DNA from: Harmothoe impar
Taxonomy: Eukaryota > Annelida > Polychaeta > Phyllodocida > Polynoidae
Assembly (NCBI GenBank): GCA_947462335.1
Contig: OX381721.1
Coordinates: 36,196,303-36,260,302, forward strand
DNA length: 64,000 bases
Reading direction: 5' to 3'
The position numbers and the translations under genes are program-made. Shown one piece after another: positions 49,074-60,900 of this stretch; position 1 is the stretch's first letter; the number at the start of each line of letters is the position of its first letter. A model generated the notes under the pieces. That model did no database searches. It saw only the letters and a list, made by a program, of their open reading frames with translations, and was not told the DNA's origin.

Positions 49074-49406
49074 GCCACAGGCTTAAACTGATCAGCTTGG
49101 TTATATTGGGAGTAGATGCTTGTATATAGCACAAGGTCTGACACAGCTAGACACCTATCATCTTTATACCTACTGCACCATGTATTTAGCCACAGACATG
49201 TGGCTCCAGCTGAAAAATAAAGATGATGGTGGACTAACCAGTTTGTATATTACTAACTAGATGGCGCTACCCTCTATGTCAAAACTCATGGCACAGTAGG
49301 GCCATCTAGGGTATAAAGATGATGGGCGTCTAGCTCTATTACACCTTGTGCTATATACAGTTATGCACTCTCAGCATAACCAAGCTGATCAGTTTAAGCC
49401 TGTGAC
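49074..49406. mobile_element. 333-bp foldback element with about 95-bp arms
   Basis: GCCACAGGCTTAAACTGATC at 49074 begins an arm running to about 49168 (ending CATCTTTATACC). The complementary arm runs 49310-49406 with roughly 80-85% match. No open frame. Confidence 0.88.
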
Positions 49407-50182
49407 AACAGCACTTCACACCAAGGACAATGGGGAGATGGTTAAGATGTAGGATGGGTTGCTGTTGTCTGTGGTCATTGTTCTGGGTTGTGGAGGGGGG
49501 GGGGGAGAATAAGACAATACCCATAGTCCCATGCCAAATGCCAAATGCTATATGGCCATCGGGGATGTTCTGTCCCAATTATTAAATTTGTTCAAAAAAA
49601 TTATGGCCGACCCCAGGCCCCAAATGAGTGTTTTAAAGCTATAATTATAGCATTTCCCCAAACTCTGGGTGGGGCTGATAATTCTGCAGTATCTGCTTAT
49701 ATGTGAGACAGTAGTTAACATGCAAAGTGAAGAAATACACATCAAAGCTCAAGTTTAATGGTCTAGAGGTAGTCATTTAGCTTAAGGTAAAGGTCTGACC
49801 GTTTTCAATACACCCTCGTCTATATGCCTGTTCAGATGCTTATAGGCGCAGGTCTCGGTACCCCTCCAGTGGCAGCCAGAGTGGAGCCAGGACAGGTACT
49901 CAGCCCTATATATAGGGTCGATGGACTCTCAGCACCCAAATTGCACTAAAACAGTTTGGGAGGTATACTTCAAAGGAAATGTGTTACACCTGTACATATT
50001 ATACATCAATTGAACCATCTATATTAGCTCTATCCAATTCCTTCGATTATTTCTCATTTTAGTAGCCACGGATTGTGGATGGAACAAAAATGCTCCATTT
50101 GTAGCCTCTTTTTTTTCCAACAGCATTATGAGACAAAATTCTTGAATTTCTCAATTGAAAATTAAAATTAAAGTCTATAACT

Positions 50183-50378
50183 GGGGTCCTTTTCTTTCTT
50201 TTCTTGATATTCCAACTATTAAGGCCTACAGAGCTCTTCAAAATTGCATAGTTGGCTAAAAAGTGGGCGATAATAGGGGTAAATAGCCATTTTTACCATT
50301 TTTTAGTAACTATGCGGCTTTGAAGAGCTCTGTAGGCCTTAATACTTGGAATATCAGGAAAAGAAAAAAAAAGACCCC
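50183..50378. mobile_element. 196-bp foldback inside the family I element
   Basis: GGGGTCCTTTTCTTTCTTTT at the left pairs with AAAGACCCC at the right; the arms include AAGGCCTACAGAGCTCTTCA and its complement. The arms are about 75 bp and the loop about 45 bp. Confidence 0.85.
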
Positions 50379-50412
50379 AGGTATTGATATCAATATCAGT
50401 TTAAAATAGCTA

Positions 50413-50897
50413 AGGCCACACTTTTTTTTATTTGGGTTACGGACTCCTCAATAATATATCAACGCACGGAGGATGAAATAAAAGAAACAAAAAATAAAAT
50501 AAAAGTTGGCCAATGGGTATTTTATTCATTTGCTATACGGAAAGTTTTAATATCCCAATGATGGAGGGAAAAATAAAATATAAATCCACAAAAGAAAGGA
50601 CGATCCAATATTTTAAGAGTGAACAGCAATATTGAAAAAGGTACTTCAAAGGTTAAGAAAATTTGTATTCTCATTTTACCTATCTTTGCAAGGTAGATGG
50701 TTGTTTTACTGTTGATTTTAGCTTTCCATTGGTATATCATACTACACATCTTTTATTTTTTTCTTTATTTTGTTTTCTCTGGGATAGAGATCGGAGGGAA
50801 TAAAAAAAAAAGCGTAAATTACAAATTTTATTTTTATTCCCATTTTGGCCTTTCCTAGTGCAGCGGGCCCGTAACCCAAATAAAAAAAAGTGTGGCC
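50413..50897. mobile_element. 485-bp inverted-repeat segment inside the family I element
   Basis: GGCCACACTTTTTTTTATTT at 50413 has its complement ending at 50897 (AAATAAAAAAAAGTGTGGCC). The interior is A/T-rich and non-coding. Confidence 0.8.
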
Positions 50898-51603
50898 TAA
50901 ACCTAGGAACTTTGTCCATTTTCCATCCCATAATGGTGTTGAAATGAAAAGAAGATAAAAAGGAACGTTTTTGTTCCATTCACGTTCCACAGTGACAAAA
51001 ATTCCAAATAATGGAAGTATTATAGATGGTTCAAATGATGTATAATATGTAAAGGTGTAACACATGTACTGGGAATTAAACCCTCTAAACCGTTTTAGTT
51101 TAATTTGGGTGCTGAGACCCACAGTTCCCACTACAGACACTAGAGGTCTCAGATGTATCCCTGGTGCATGTGGGTGGATCTGACAGTAACCAGTCCACTG
51201 TCAATCAAGTGCCTCCTCTCGGACGCTTCATCCCTTTACCTTATTCCTCAGAGCTAATGAGTACCCCTAGATCAACACACCAGGAGACCAGGTGTCGCCT
51301 GTTATACATCTATGCATTGGTAAATAGTGTTTATTAGCATGCAGTATTTTTGAGGTTGTATTTAACTATTTGTCAGACACACATCAGAAATTTTCCAATA
51401 ATCAACTTTACTGAAAGGTCACCCTTTCTTGCTGCATAGGTCTATATTTATCGGAGTGTGATGGTGATGATTGTGACGGCAGAATTAACATGTATTTGAT
51501 ATAGCATAATGACAGTAACAAGTTGAATCTTAAATATGAAAATATAATCGGTGATAATTCAATGTGCAAGAATAAAGGCTAATAATGAAGCAAATGCACT
51601 TAC

Positions 51604-51675
51604 CAGATATTGTTGTTGTCTCTGCTACTGTTGTAGTGTCTTCCTCCGTTGTTGTTTCAGACACTGTAGTTGTTT
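51604..51675 (-). CDS. mucin gene exon 5: 24-codon Thr-rich mini-exon
   Basis: 72 nt, phase 1 to phase 1; acceptor GTCTTTCAG, donor TCTG|GTAAGT. The product is ETTTVSETTTEEDTTTVAET followed by TTIS, four 6-residue units, using the same unit as exons 7 and 8 rather than that of its neighbour exon 6. It is isolated by about 4 kb and 1.8 kb of intron. Both splice sites are strong and both joins keep frame. Confidence 0.88.
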
Positions 51676-52036
51676 CTGAAAGACATATTTATCAGGGTTA
51701 ACTTCAGTCATATTGGTGGTTTTGCTAACCTTTACATTTTTCGACATCATATCATATTTTGAATACATTGTTTCTGAAAGAAATTGAACAACCTGTTGTT
51801 AGTAAAATGTAAGGGATTTCAATATATAATCTTTTGTGAAAATCATGCTGTTAGAACACAAAGTGGTTCATGCATTGCGCTATTCATCTACTGATTACCC
51901 TTGTCTAGCATGCTTTTACCACCTACAGAAAGCTTATAACAATTCATGCAATAGTAACGCAATATTGTGTTGTTGTCTGATGTCCAGAGGCGTTTACCAA
52001 AGCAGAGGAGGACGACGATTGGTGCCCAGAGCTATT

Positions 52037-52257
52037 TAACCCTTTGAGGACGGCATAATGCATTAAGGCATCATTCGCTTTGTTGTCACAAATGCTTGAC
52101 TGCATGAACGCATCGATCCGACTCTGCAGGATTGAGACACTCCTGAAGGGTTGGCATGATGCACCAATGCAGCACCGGTGAGTAAATCACCGGGGCTGCA
52201 TTTGTGCATCATGACGACAAATGCAATCTTTTAGCGACATGCCGTCCTTAAAGGGTT
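52037..52257. mobile_element. MITE, family F, intact copy
   Basis: Ends are TTAACCCTTTGAGGACGGCA and the complement of AACCCTTTAAGGACGGCATG. The interior has repeated GATGCACCAATGCAGC-type blocks and a CCGGTGA/TCACCGG pair. About 221 bp, no open frame. Confidence 0.88.
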
Positions 52258-52819
52258 CATAAAGAAAAGATAGAAGTTTAAACAGTTTATCAATGATGAG
52301 GATTTTTAGGGAAGCACCACAGTATCCAAGTGAATATATAAGTGTTTGTATACAGTAAAAGTCCCAGGCCCAGCTAAAGTGGCAAGCTCCAATGATTAGG
52401 ACTCCAAAATCAATCCCATTTGAGATTAACCAAAATGTTCCCTATGGCTATCCTTGATGTGCAATCTACTTGATTTAATCCCATTCCCTAGAATTCAGCT
52501 TAGAATTCAAGCTATTATCAGATTTAGACTCGATGTTCTTATTTTGGAGTACAATCCCTTCCATTGAAAATACACTGTAAAAACCATACTTGGGCCTATT
52601 GATGGTCTAATTGCCTCTAGAGGACATTTCTATTGTGGCCCATCCTTCAAATATAATATCATACTAGCATTTGAAACATATTTGAGCAGAATTTAGAATA
52701 TGGAAAAATATTGGCCCATGTCACCACTGTAGTGGGTAGGTATCGCTCGAGGCAGCCCGAGCGTGCAAGGAGAGCGCCTCTAGTAGCTCAAATACCGTAG
52801 CAGAGCAGTGAAGCAGCTA

Positions 52820-53080
52820 GCCCTGTGGTGTAGTGGTTAGCATTCTCAACTCTGAGCAGAGCGACCAGGGTTCGATTCTCAGCGGGGCTGGCCCATTTTC
52901 CGCTGCCTGTTACACTACTTCAGTACTACATGTATAGTGCTGTGGAATAATGCTAAAAGCTCTCCTCCAATCCACACCCCAACTTTGGGCAGACCCTGGG
53001 TTGGTTACAGTAATTTTTATGAGAAAGTTGCCCTGTATTAAAGATCCGATATGACTAGTATAAAATTAAGCATCAATCAT
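52820..53080 (+). repeat. tRNA-derived SINE
   Basis: 52820-52889 resembles a tRNA: a 7-bp acceptor stem with G-U pairs (GCCCTGT/GCGGGGC), A box TGGTGTAGTGGTTAGCA, B box GGTTCGATTCT. It is closest in feel to tRNA-Gln, but the T stem (CCAGG/CTCAG) and anticodon stem do not pair, so it is not a working tRNA. About 190 bp of non-tRNA sequence follows. The 3' end is not sharply defined. Confidence 0.7.
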
Positions 53081-53496
53081 TCAAAACTGTTTTAGTAGAA
53101 TTTGGGTTCTGAGAAATCTTAACCAAAAGGACTGAATCTAAGGCTGGAAATGATACAAAACACTGACTAGCAATGCCCCAGCAAGGGTTTCACTCCTGGT
53201 TCCCTTTCTGCCACTTATTCAGAGGAAAAAAAATAATATAAAAAATCAGAAAACCCAATGTTGACTACTGCTTTACTCGTCATGATATCGACGCCTGATG
53301 GGATCCAGATGTATTTACCATAGTCAATATTTCCGATTTTTCATCCGGCCCCGACCAGGGCTTCATTCGGCTACAGTGGAATCCACCTTTAAGGCTGGAA
53401 ATGACACAAAACACAGCAAGGGTTTTTCTCCTTGTTCCCTTTCTGTCGCTAATTCAGAAATAAATTCAGAAAACCCAATGTTGACTACTGCTTTAC

Positions 53497-53713
53497 CGGT
53501 CGTTACGTCGATGCATGTGCCCACATGTAGCGTCCAGTCGGCTGCCTCGTCCACCCCGGTGTAGGAGGTGAGGGCCCCAAGCCGCTGCCGGATGTAGGCG
53601 GCCATGTTGTCCGTGTCCTGCCACCCCGTGTAGTACACGGCCGGCTCCTTGTACACCATGGCCCCCGTGTATCCGGTAACCGTCACCGCCGACGCTGCCG
53701 CCTGGGGGGACAG
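53497..53713 (-). CDS. mucin gene exon 4: C-terminal part of betaglycan/endoglin-like orphan module
   Basis: 217 nt, phase 0 in (acceptor GCCCTCCAG) and phase 1 out (ACCG|GTAAAG). It encodes LSPQAAASAVTVTGYTGAMV, then AYIRQRLGALTSYTGVDEAA and DWTLHVGTCIDVTT. The hydrophobic helix followed by (F/Y/L)GA(V/L)TS(F/Y)T, a short Ala-rich turn and I/L-x-V-G is what I recall of the betaglycan orphan domain (YGAVTSFTE...IYIKVG). Base composition is G/C-rich compared with the mucin exons. The next exon resumes the Thr-rich array directly. Confidence 0.75.
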
Positions 53714-54374
53714 CTGGAGGGCAGAGAAAATAAAGGAGTTAAAGCCGGGCCGTCAGGGAATAAGTTCAACATTTTCCATACATGGGCTTAAATAACAGTT
53801 CCACCAGAGGGCAGCAGTGTTTGGACAGGGGACCATGAGCATCGTCCAGCTACAACATATTCACCCTATGTTGTGCCTGTAAGAGCTGAGCTCCCAGCCC
53901 TTAGGAGCCCTCTTGTGAATGTAAACTGAACTATATCCAAAAGTGCTTTTGGCCTCACTTCGAACATGCAGGTCAAGCTTTAAAGCACCAAAACGCCATA
54001 AAAATAATTTTATAAGCACCCAGGGCACTTATTCGATTGAATATGGTATATCTGATGATTGGGACTCAAAATTCATCAAGAATATTAGCCAATACAATAC
54101 TTCCCTTATTGCCTATTTTATGCTAATTAGCTATCATTTTCCCCAAATTAAAAAAAAAAATTTCAACTATTTTTTAATCTTTATATTTTTTGCCTCATAT
54201 GTGAATAATTCTAATAGTATGCAAGTCAGGTCACCAGAGTGGCCTATAGAATCAGCACGAAGACTTATAATTATGATTTATCAAAGTTAGGAGTGCTGCC
54301 TATACAAGTTAGGCTTATATGTAAGACACATCACATATATCCTCATACGGTATATGTGCGGGTAATCTACTTAC

Positions 54375-54491
54375 AAAGGTGATGCTGAGTAGGCTGACAC
54401 CAGATGCCACATTGATGTTCCAGGTGCCGGCTGAGGACATCATCAGTACGAGGTCCACGTTCACAGCAGCAGCGCTTGACTCCTTAGTGAT
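54375..54491 (-). CDS. mucin gene exon 3: middle of betaglycan/endoglin-like orphan module
   Basis: 117 nt (39 codons, phase 0 to 0); acceptor CAATTCACAG, donor TTT|GTAAGT. It encodes ITKESSAAAVNVDLVLMMSS, then AGTWNINVASGVSLLSITF. The pattern (V-x-L-x-L-M-x-S-x-x-x-W-x-I/L) matches the strand pair xVxLLLNS-x3-VxW-x-L in the orphan domain of betaglycan and endoglin. It has no Cys. Confidence 0.75.
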
Positions 54492-54974
54492 CTGTGAATT
54501 GAAATAGGCATTGAGAATAAACATGGTGTCATAACTCATAAAAGGGAGTAGATTAAATAATGGCGGATGTACTAGTAGACTGTTGAATATTGATAGAAAA
54601 AAAGTTGTAATCTGAATATCTTCAATTTCTATTTTCAATTTTTTTTTTCTGTTTTATACTTATGGAAACTGTGTACAGCCAACAATACCTGAGCTTCCAC
54701 CGATCAAATTTGGACCAATGGACACCTTTTCCCTGTACATTTAATACAGGAATCGAACTTTTAGCCTCAGCATATTATCTCCTATGATCAAATTCATACT
54801 CTGAATTCTTATTGGAATACCGGCTCCTAAAAGTGGATCGTAAAAGCTGCTGCTTTTTGTCTTTGGCTGATCATATGTGCTAGCCAATAATTGACTTTAG
54901 GATTTGAACTGCATTGATTAAGTGAGAATAAGCCATATATGATGAACGAGATGAATATAAAAAATGAGCCTCAC

Positions 54975-57900
54975 CTGGAGAGTAGCTTGACCATTAGTCA
55001 CAGCGAGGCTATTGAGGACGTGCACTTCATTGGACGAGCTGTCACATGGTGCACATCTATACACAGCTGTGTTTGAGTTCTGTGGATACGCATTGCCTGA
55101 GGAACCCTTCTCTATCACGCAAGCATTCAGGCTGCTCAAAGCAGTAGTCACTGAGGTAACTGTTGTTGTATCTGCTGCTGCTGTTGTTGCAGCTGCTGTT
55201 GTTGTTGCCACTGTTGCTGCAGCTGCTGTTGTTGTTGCAGCTGCTGTTGTTGTTGCAGCTGCTGTTGTTGTTGCAGCAACTGTTGTTGTTGCAGCAAGTG
55301 TTGTTGCTGCCACTGTTGATGCTGCAACTGTTGTTGCAGCCTCTGTTGTTGCAGCCACTGTTGTTGCAGCTGCTGTTGTTGCAGCCTCTGTTGTTGGAGC
55401 CTCTGTTGTTGAAGCTGCTGTTGTTGCAGCTTCTGTTGTTGGAGCCTCTGTTGTTGCAGCCTCTGTTGTTGCAGCCTCTGTTGTTGCAACTTCTGTTGTT
55501 GGAGCAACTGTTGTTGCAGCTTCTGTTGTTGGAGCAACTGTTGTTGCAGGCTCTGTTGTTGCAGCTGCTGTTGTTGCAGCTTCTGTTGTTGGAGCCTCTG
55601 TTGTTGCAGCCTCTGTTGTTGCAGCCTCTGTTGTTGCAGCTTCTGTTGTTGCAGCCTCTGTTGTTGCAGCCTCTGTTGTTGCAGCTGCTGTTGTTGCAGC
55701 TTCTGTTGTTGCAGCCTCTGTTGTTGCAGCCTCTGTTGTTGCAGCTGCTGTTGTTGGAGCCTCTGTTGTTGCAGCCTCTGTTGTTGCAGCTGCTGTTGTT
55801 GCAGCTTCTGTTGTTGCAGCTTCTGTTGTTGCAGCCTCTGTTGTTGCAGCCTCTGTTGTTGCAGCCTCTGTTGTTGCAGCCTCTGTTGTTGCAGCTGCTG
55901 TTGTTGGAGAGGCTGTTGTTGCAGCCTCTGTTGTTGCAGCTGCTGTTGTTGCAGCCTCTGTTGTTGGAGCAGCTGTTGTTGCAGCCTCTGTTGTTGCAGC
56001 CTCTGTTGTTGCAGCCTCTGTTGTTGCAGCCTCTGTTGTTGCAGCTGCTGTTGTTGGAGCTGCTGTTGTTGCAGCCTCTGTTGTTGAAGCTGCTGTTGTT
56101 GCAGCTTCTGTTGTTGGAGCAACTGTTGTTGCAGCCTCTGTTGTTGCAGCTGCTGTTGTTGCGGCTTCTGTTGTTGGAGCCTCTGTTGTTGCAGCCTCTG
56201 TTGTTGCAGCCTCTGTTGTTGCAGCTTCTGTTGTTGCAGCCTCTGTTGTTGCAGCCTCTGTTGTTACAGCCTCTGTTGTTGCAGCTGCTGTTGTTGCAGC
56301 CTCTGTTGTTGCAGCCTCTGTTGTTGCAGCTGCTGTTGTTGAAGCCTCTGTTGTTGCAGCCTCTGTTGTTGCAGCTTCTGTTGTTGGAGTGGCTGTTGTT
56401 GCAGCCTCTGTTGTTGGAGTGGCTGTTGTTGCAGCCTCTGTTGTTGCAGCCTCTGTTATTGCAGCCTCTGTTGTTGCAGCCACTGTTGTTGGAGCCAGTG
56501 TTGTTGGAGCCAGTGTTGTTTCAGCTGCTGTTGTTGCAGCCGCTGTTGTTGCAGCCTCTGTTGTTGCAGATGCAGTTGTTGTTGCAGCCTCTGTTGTTGC
56601 AGCTGCTGTTGTTGCAGCCTCTGTTGTTGCAGCCTCTGTTGTTGCAGCTTCTGTTGTTGGAGCTTCTGTTGTTGGAGCTGCTGTTGTTGCAGCTGCCATT
56701 GTCGCAGCCTCTGTTGTTGCAGCCTCTGTTGTTGCAGCCTCTGTTGTTGCAGCTGCTGTTGTTGCAGCTTTTGTTGTTGGAGCGGCTGTTGTTGCAGCTT
56801 CTGTTGTTGGAGCGGCTGTTGTTGCAGCCTCTGTTGTTGCAGCTGCTGATGTTCGAGCCGCTGTTGTTTGAGCCACTGTTGTTGTTGCAGCTGCTGTTGT
56901 TGTTGCAGCCTCTGTTGTTGTTGCAGCCTCTGTTGTTGTTGCAGCTGCCGTTGATGTTGCAGCAGCTGTTGTTGTCACAGCAGCTGTTGTTGTCATGGCT
57001 TCTGTTGTCTGAGCTGCTGTTGTTGGAGCTGCTGTTGTTGGAGTGGCTGTTGTCGCAGCTGCTGTTGTTGTCTGAGGCACAGCGGTCGTGTCCACAATTG
57101 TTGTGGTCTGAGGAACAGTGGTAGTGTCCAACACTGTTGTGGTCTGAGGAACAGTGCTTGTCTCCATATGTGTAGTTCTTTCTGACACAGTACTTGTTTC
57201 AAGCACTGTAGTTGTCTGAGGCACAGTGGTCATGTCAAAGATTGTTGTGGTCTGAGAAACAGTTGTTGCAGCTTCTGTTGTCTCAGGTTCTGTTGTTGCA
57301 GCAACTGTTGTCACAGCTGCTGTTGTTGTGCCTTCTGTTGTTGCAGCTAATGATGTTGTCTGAGGCACAGTGGTCGTGTCCATGACTGTTGTGGTAATTG
57401 GCACTGTGCTTGTCTCCATATGTGTAGCAGTTTCTGGAAGAGTAGTCGTCTGCAAAAGAGTAGTTTCTGGCACAGTACTTGTTTCAATCACAGTAGTTGT
57501 CTGAGGCACAGTGGTCGTGTCCAGGATTGTTGTGGTCTGAGAAACAGTTGTTGCAGCTTGTGTTGTTGCAGCTGCTGCTGTTGTTGCAGCTTCTGTTGTT
57601 GAAGCTGCTGTTGTTGCAGCTTCTGTTGTTGAAGCTGCTGTTGTTGCAGCCTCTGTTGTTGCAGCCTCTGTTGTTGCAGCCTCTGTTGTTGCAGCCTCTG
57701 TTGTTGCAGCCTCTGTTGTTTCAGCTTCTGTTGTTGCAGCTGCTGTTGTCGCAGCTGCTGTTGTTGCAGCTGCTGTTGTTGCAGCTGCTGTTGTTTCCTC
57801 TGCTGTTGTTTCCTCTGCTGTTGTTGCAGCTGCTGTTGTTGCAGCAACTGTTGATGCAGCAGCTGTTGTTGCAGCTGCTGTTGTTGCAGTAACTGTTGTT

Positions 57901-60900
57901 GCAGCTTCTGTTGTTGCAGCCAATGTTGTCTCAGCCAATGTTGTCTCAGCTGCTGTTGTTGCCGCTGCTGTTGTTGCAGCTGCTGTTGTTGCAGCTGCTG
58001 TTGTTGCAGCTGCTGTTGTTGCAGCAACTTTTGTTGCAGCAACTGTTGTTGCAGCCAATGTTGTCTCAGCTTCTGTTGTTGCAGCTGCTGTTGTTGCAGA
58101 AACTGTTGTTGCAGAAACTGTTGTTGCAGCTTCTGTTGTTGCTGCTTCTGTTGTTGCAGCTTCTGTTGTTGCAGCTGCTGTTGTTGCAGCAACTGTTGTT
58201 GCTGCTTCTGTTGTTGCTGCTTCTGTTGTTGCTGCTTCTGTTGTTGCAGCCAATGTTGTGTCAGCTTCTGTTGTTGCAGCAACTGTTGTGGTAATTGGCA
58301 CTATTGTTGTCTCCATATGTGTAGTAGTTTCTGGAAGAGTAGTTGTCTCTGGAAGTGTTGTCATTTCTGACACAGTACTTGTTTCAATGACTGTTGTTGT
58401 CTGAGGCACAGTGGTCGTGTCCAGGACTGTCGTTGTCTGAGAAACAGTTGTTGCAGCTTCAGTAGTTGCAGCTTCTGTTGTTGGTTTTTCTGTTGTTGCA
58501 GCCTCTGTTGTTGCAGCTTCTGTTGTAGTAGCAACTTTTGTGGTAATTGGCACTGTGCTTGTCTCCACATGTGTTGTCGTTTCTAGCACAGCACTTGTTT
58601 CAGTGACTGTAGTTGTCTGAGCCACAGTAGTTGTGTCCAAGACTTTCGTGGTCTGAGAAACGGTGGTTGCGCCCATGACTGTTGTCTCAGCATCTGTAGT
58701 AGCAGCTGCTGTTGTAGTCTCTGCTGCTGTTGTTGTGTCTGCTGCTGTTGTTGTTTCCGCTACTGTTGTTGTGTCTGCTGCTGTTGTTGTTGCCGATACT
58801 GTTGTTGCAGCTACTGTTGTTGTCTCAACTTTTGTTGTCGCAGCAATTGTTGGGGTTTCAGCAACTGTTGTGGTCTCCAAGGCTGTTGTTGCAGCTACGA
58901 TTGTTGTTTCTTCTGCTGATTTTGTATTAGCAATTGTTGTTATATCAGGTTCTGTTGTTGCTGCTACTCTTGTTTCAGCTTTTGTTGTTGTATCTGATAT
59001 TGTGGTTGTTTCAGCTACTGTTGTTGGAGCCATTGTTGTTGCAGCTGGAGGTGTTGTTTCGGAAACTGTTGTTGTATCAGTTGCTGTTGCAGATATAGTT
59101 GAATCAGCTACAGTTGTGTCTGATGCTTCTGTTGTAGCAGCTTCTGTTGTAGCAGCTTCTGTTGTCTCAACTACCGTTGTTGCTGCTTCTGTTGTTGTCG
59201 CAGCTGCTGTTGTTGCAGCTGCTGTTGTTGCAGCTTTAGTTGTTGCTGCTTCAGTTGTAACAGCTGCTGTTGTTGCAGCTTCTGTTGTTGCTGCTACTGT
59301 TGTCTCAGCTGCTGTTGTTGCTGCTTCTGTTGTAGCAGCTTCTGTTGTCTCAACTACCGTTGTTGCTGCTGCCGTTGTTGTCGCAGCTTCAGTTGTTGCA
59401 GCTGCTGTTGCTGCTGCTGCTGTTGATGCTGCTTCTGTTGTTGCTGCTTCTGTTGTTACAGCATCTGTTGTTGCAGCTGCTGTTGTTACAGCTTCTGTTG
59501 TCGCAGCTACTGTTGTTTCTGCTTCAGTTGTTGCTGCTTCGGTTGTTGCTGCTTCAGTTGTTGCTGCTTCAGTTGTAACAGCTGCTGTTGTTGCCGCTTC
59601 TGTTGTTGCTGCTTCTGTTGTTGCAGCTTCTGTTGTTGCTATTACTGTCGTCTCAGCTGCTGTTGTTGCTGCTTCTGTTGTAGCAGCTGCTGTTGTTGCT
59701 GCTTCTGTTGTTGCTTCTTCTGTTGTAGCAGCTTCTGTTGTGGCAGCTTCTGTTGTAGCAGCTTCTATTGTCTCAACTACCGTTGTCTTAGCTGCTGTTG
59801 TTGTCTTAGCTGCTGTTGTCTTAGCTGCTGTTGTTGCAGCTGCTGTTGTTGCAGCTTCAGTTGTTGCAGCTTCTGTTGTCTCAGCTACTGTTTTTGCTGC
59901 TTCAGTTGTTGCTGCTGCTGTTGCTGCTTCTGTTGTTGTGGCTTCTGTTGTTGCTGCTTCTGTTGTTGCTGCTTCTGTTGTTGTCACAGCTGCTGTTGTT
60001 GCTGCTTTTGTTGTCGCTGCTTCAGTTGTTGCAGCTTCTGTCATCTCAGCTGCTGTTGTTGCAGCTTCTGTTGTTGCTGCTTTTGTTGTTGCAGCTTTAG
60101 TTGTTGCAGCTTCTGTTGTGTCAGCTGTTTTTGTTGCTGCTTCTGTGGTTGCTGCTTTTTTGGTTGCTGCTTCTGTTGTTTCAGCTACTGTTGTTGCAGC
60201 TTCAGTCGTTGCTGCTTTTGTGGTTGCTGCTTCTGTGGTTGCTGCTTCTGTGGTTGTTACTGCCGTTGTCACAGCTGTTGTTTTTGCAACTTCTATTGTA
60301 GCAGCTTCTGTTGTGTCAGCTTCTGTTTTGTCAGCTGTTGTTGTTGCTGCTTCTGTGGTTGCTGCTTTTGTGGTTGATGCTTCTGTTGTTGCTGCTTCTG
60401 TTGTTTCAGTTTCTGTTGTCACAGCAACTGTTGTATGAGCTTCTGTTGTATGAGATTCTGTTGTTGCTGCTTCTGTTGTTGCAGCTTCTGTTGTTGCTGC
60501 TTCTGTTGTCTCAGCTTCTGTTGTTGCAGCTTCTGTTGTAGCAGCTTCTGTCGTAGCAGCTCTTGTTGTCTCAACTACCGTTGTTGCTGCTGCCGTTGTT
60601 GTCGCAGCTTCAGTTGTTGCAGCTGCTGTTGTTGCTGCTGCTGTTGTTGCTGCTTCTGTTGTTGCTGCTTCTGTTGTTACAGCTTCTGTTGTTGCAGCTT
60701 CTGTTGTTGCAGCTGCTGTTGTTGCAGCTGCTGTTGTTGCAGCTTCTGTTGTTGCTGCTACTGTTGTTGCAGCTTCTGTTGTTGCAGCTTTAGTTGTTGC
60801 AGCTGCTGTTGTTATAGCTTCTGTTGTCGCAGCTACTGTTGTTTCTGCTTCAGTTGTTGCTGCTTCGGTTGTTGCTGCTTCAGTTGTTGCTGCTTCAGTT

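Larger units (their letters stand above)
49928..51116. mobile_element. 1.19-kb element with long inverted ends, family I
   Basis: The left end CTCAGCACCCAAATTGCACT and the right end complementary to CTCAGCACCCAAATTAAACT continue as imperfect arms of about 170 bp (shared GTGTTACACC, ACATATTATACATCA and TGGAACAAAAA blocks). A third copy of one end lies near 53088-53118. Two further foldbacks are inside. No transposase was recognised. Confidence 0.75.
47615..51603. other. intron between exons 6 and 5
   Basis: About 4 kb. 47615-49073 shows nothing recognised beyond a short poly-C run near 48580. The second half holds the inverted-repeat elements listed separately. Confidence 0.55.

Noticed and set aside
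52820..52889. Functional tRNA gene
   Set aside because: A and B boxes and the acceptor stem are good, but the T stem and anticodon stem do not pair, and non-tRNA sequence follows; a SINE head is more likely.
55148..58282. Gln-rich (LQQQ) minus-strand and Leu-rich plus-strand frames
   Set aside because: They are other frames of the 15-bp GCAGCCTCTGTTGTT unit. Only the ATTEA frame continues across the splice sites into the orphan-like module.
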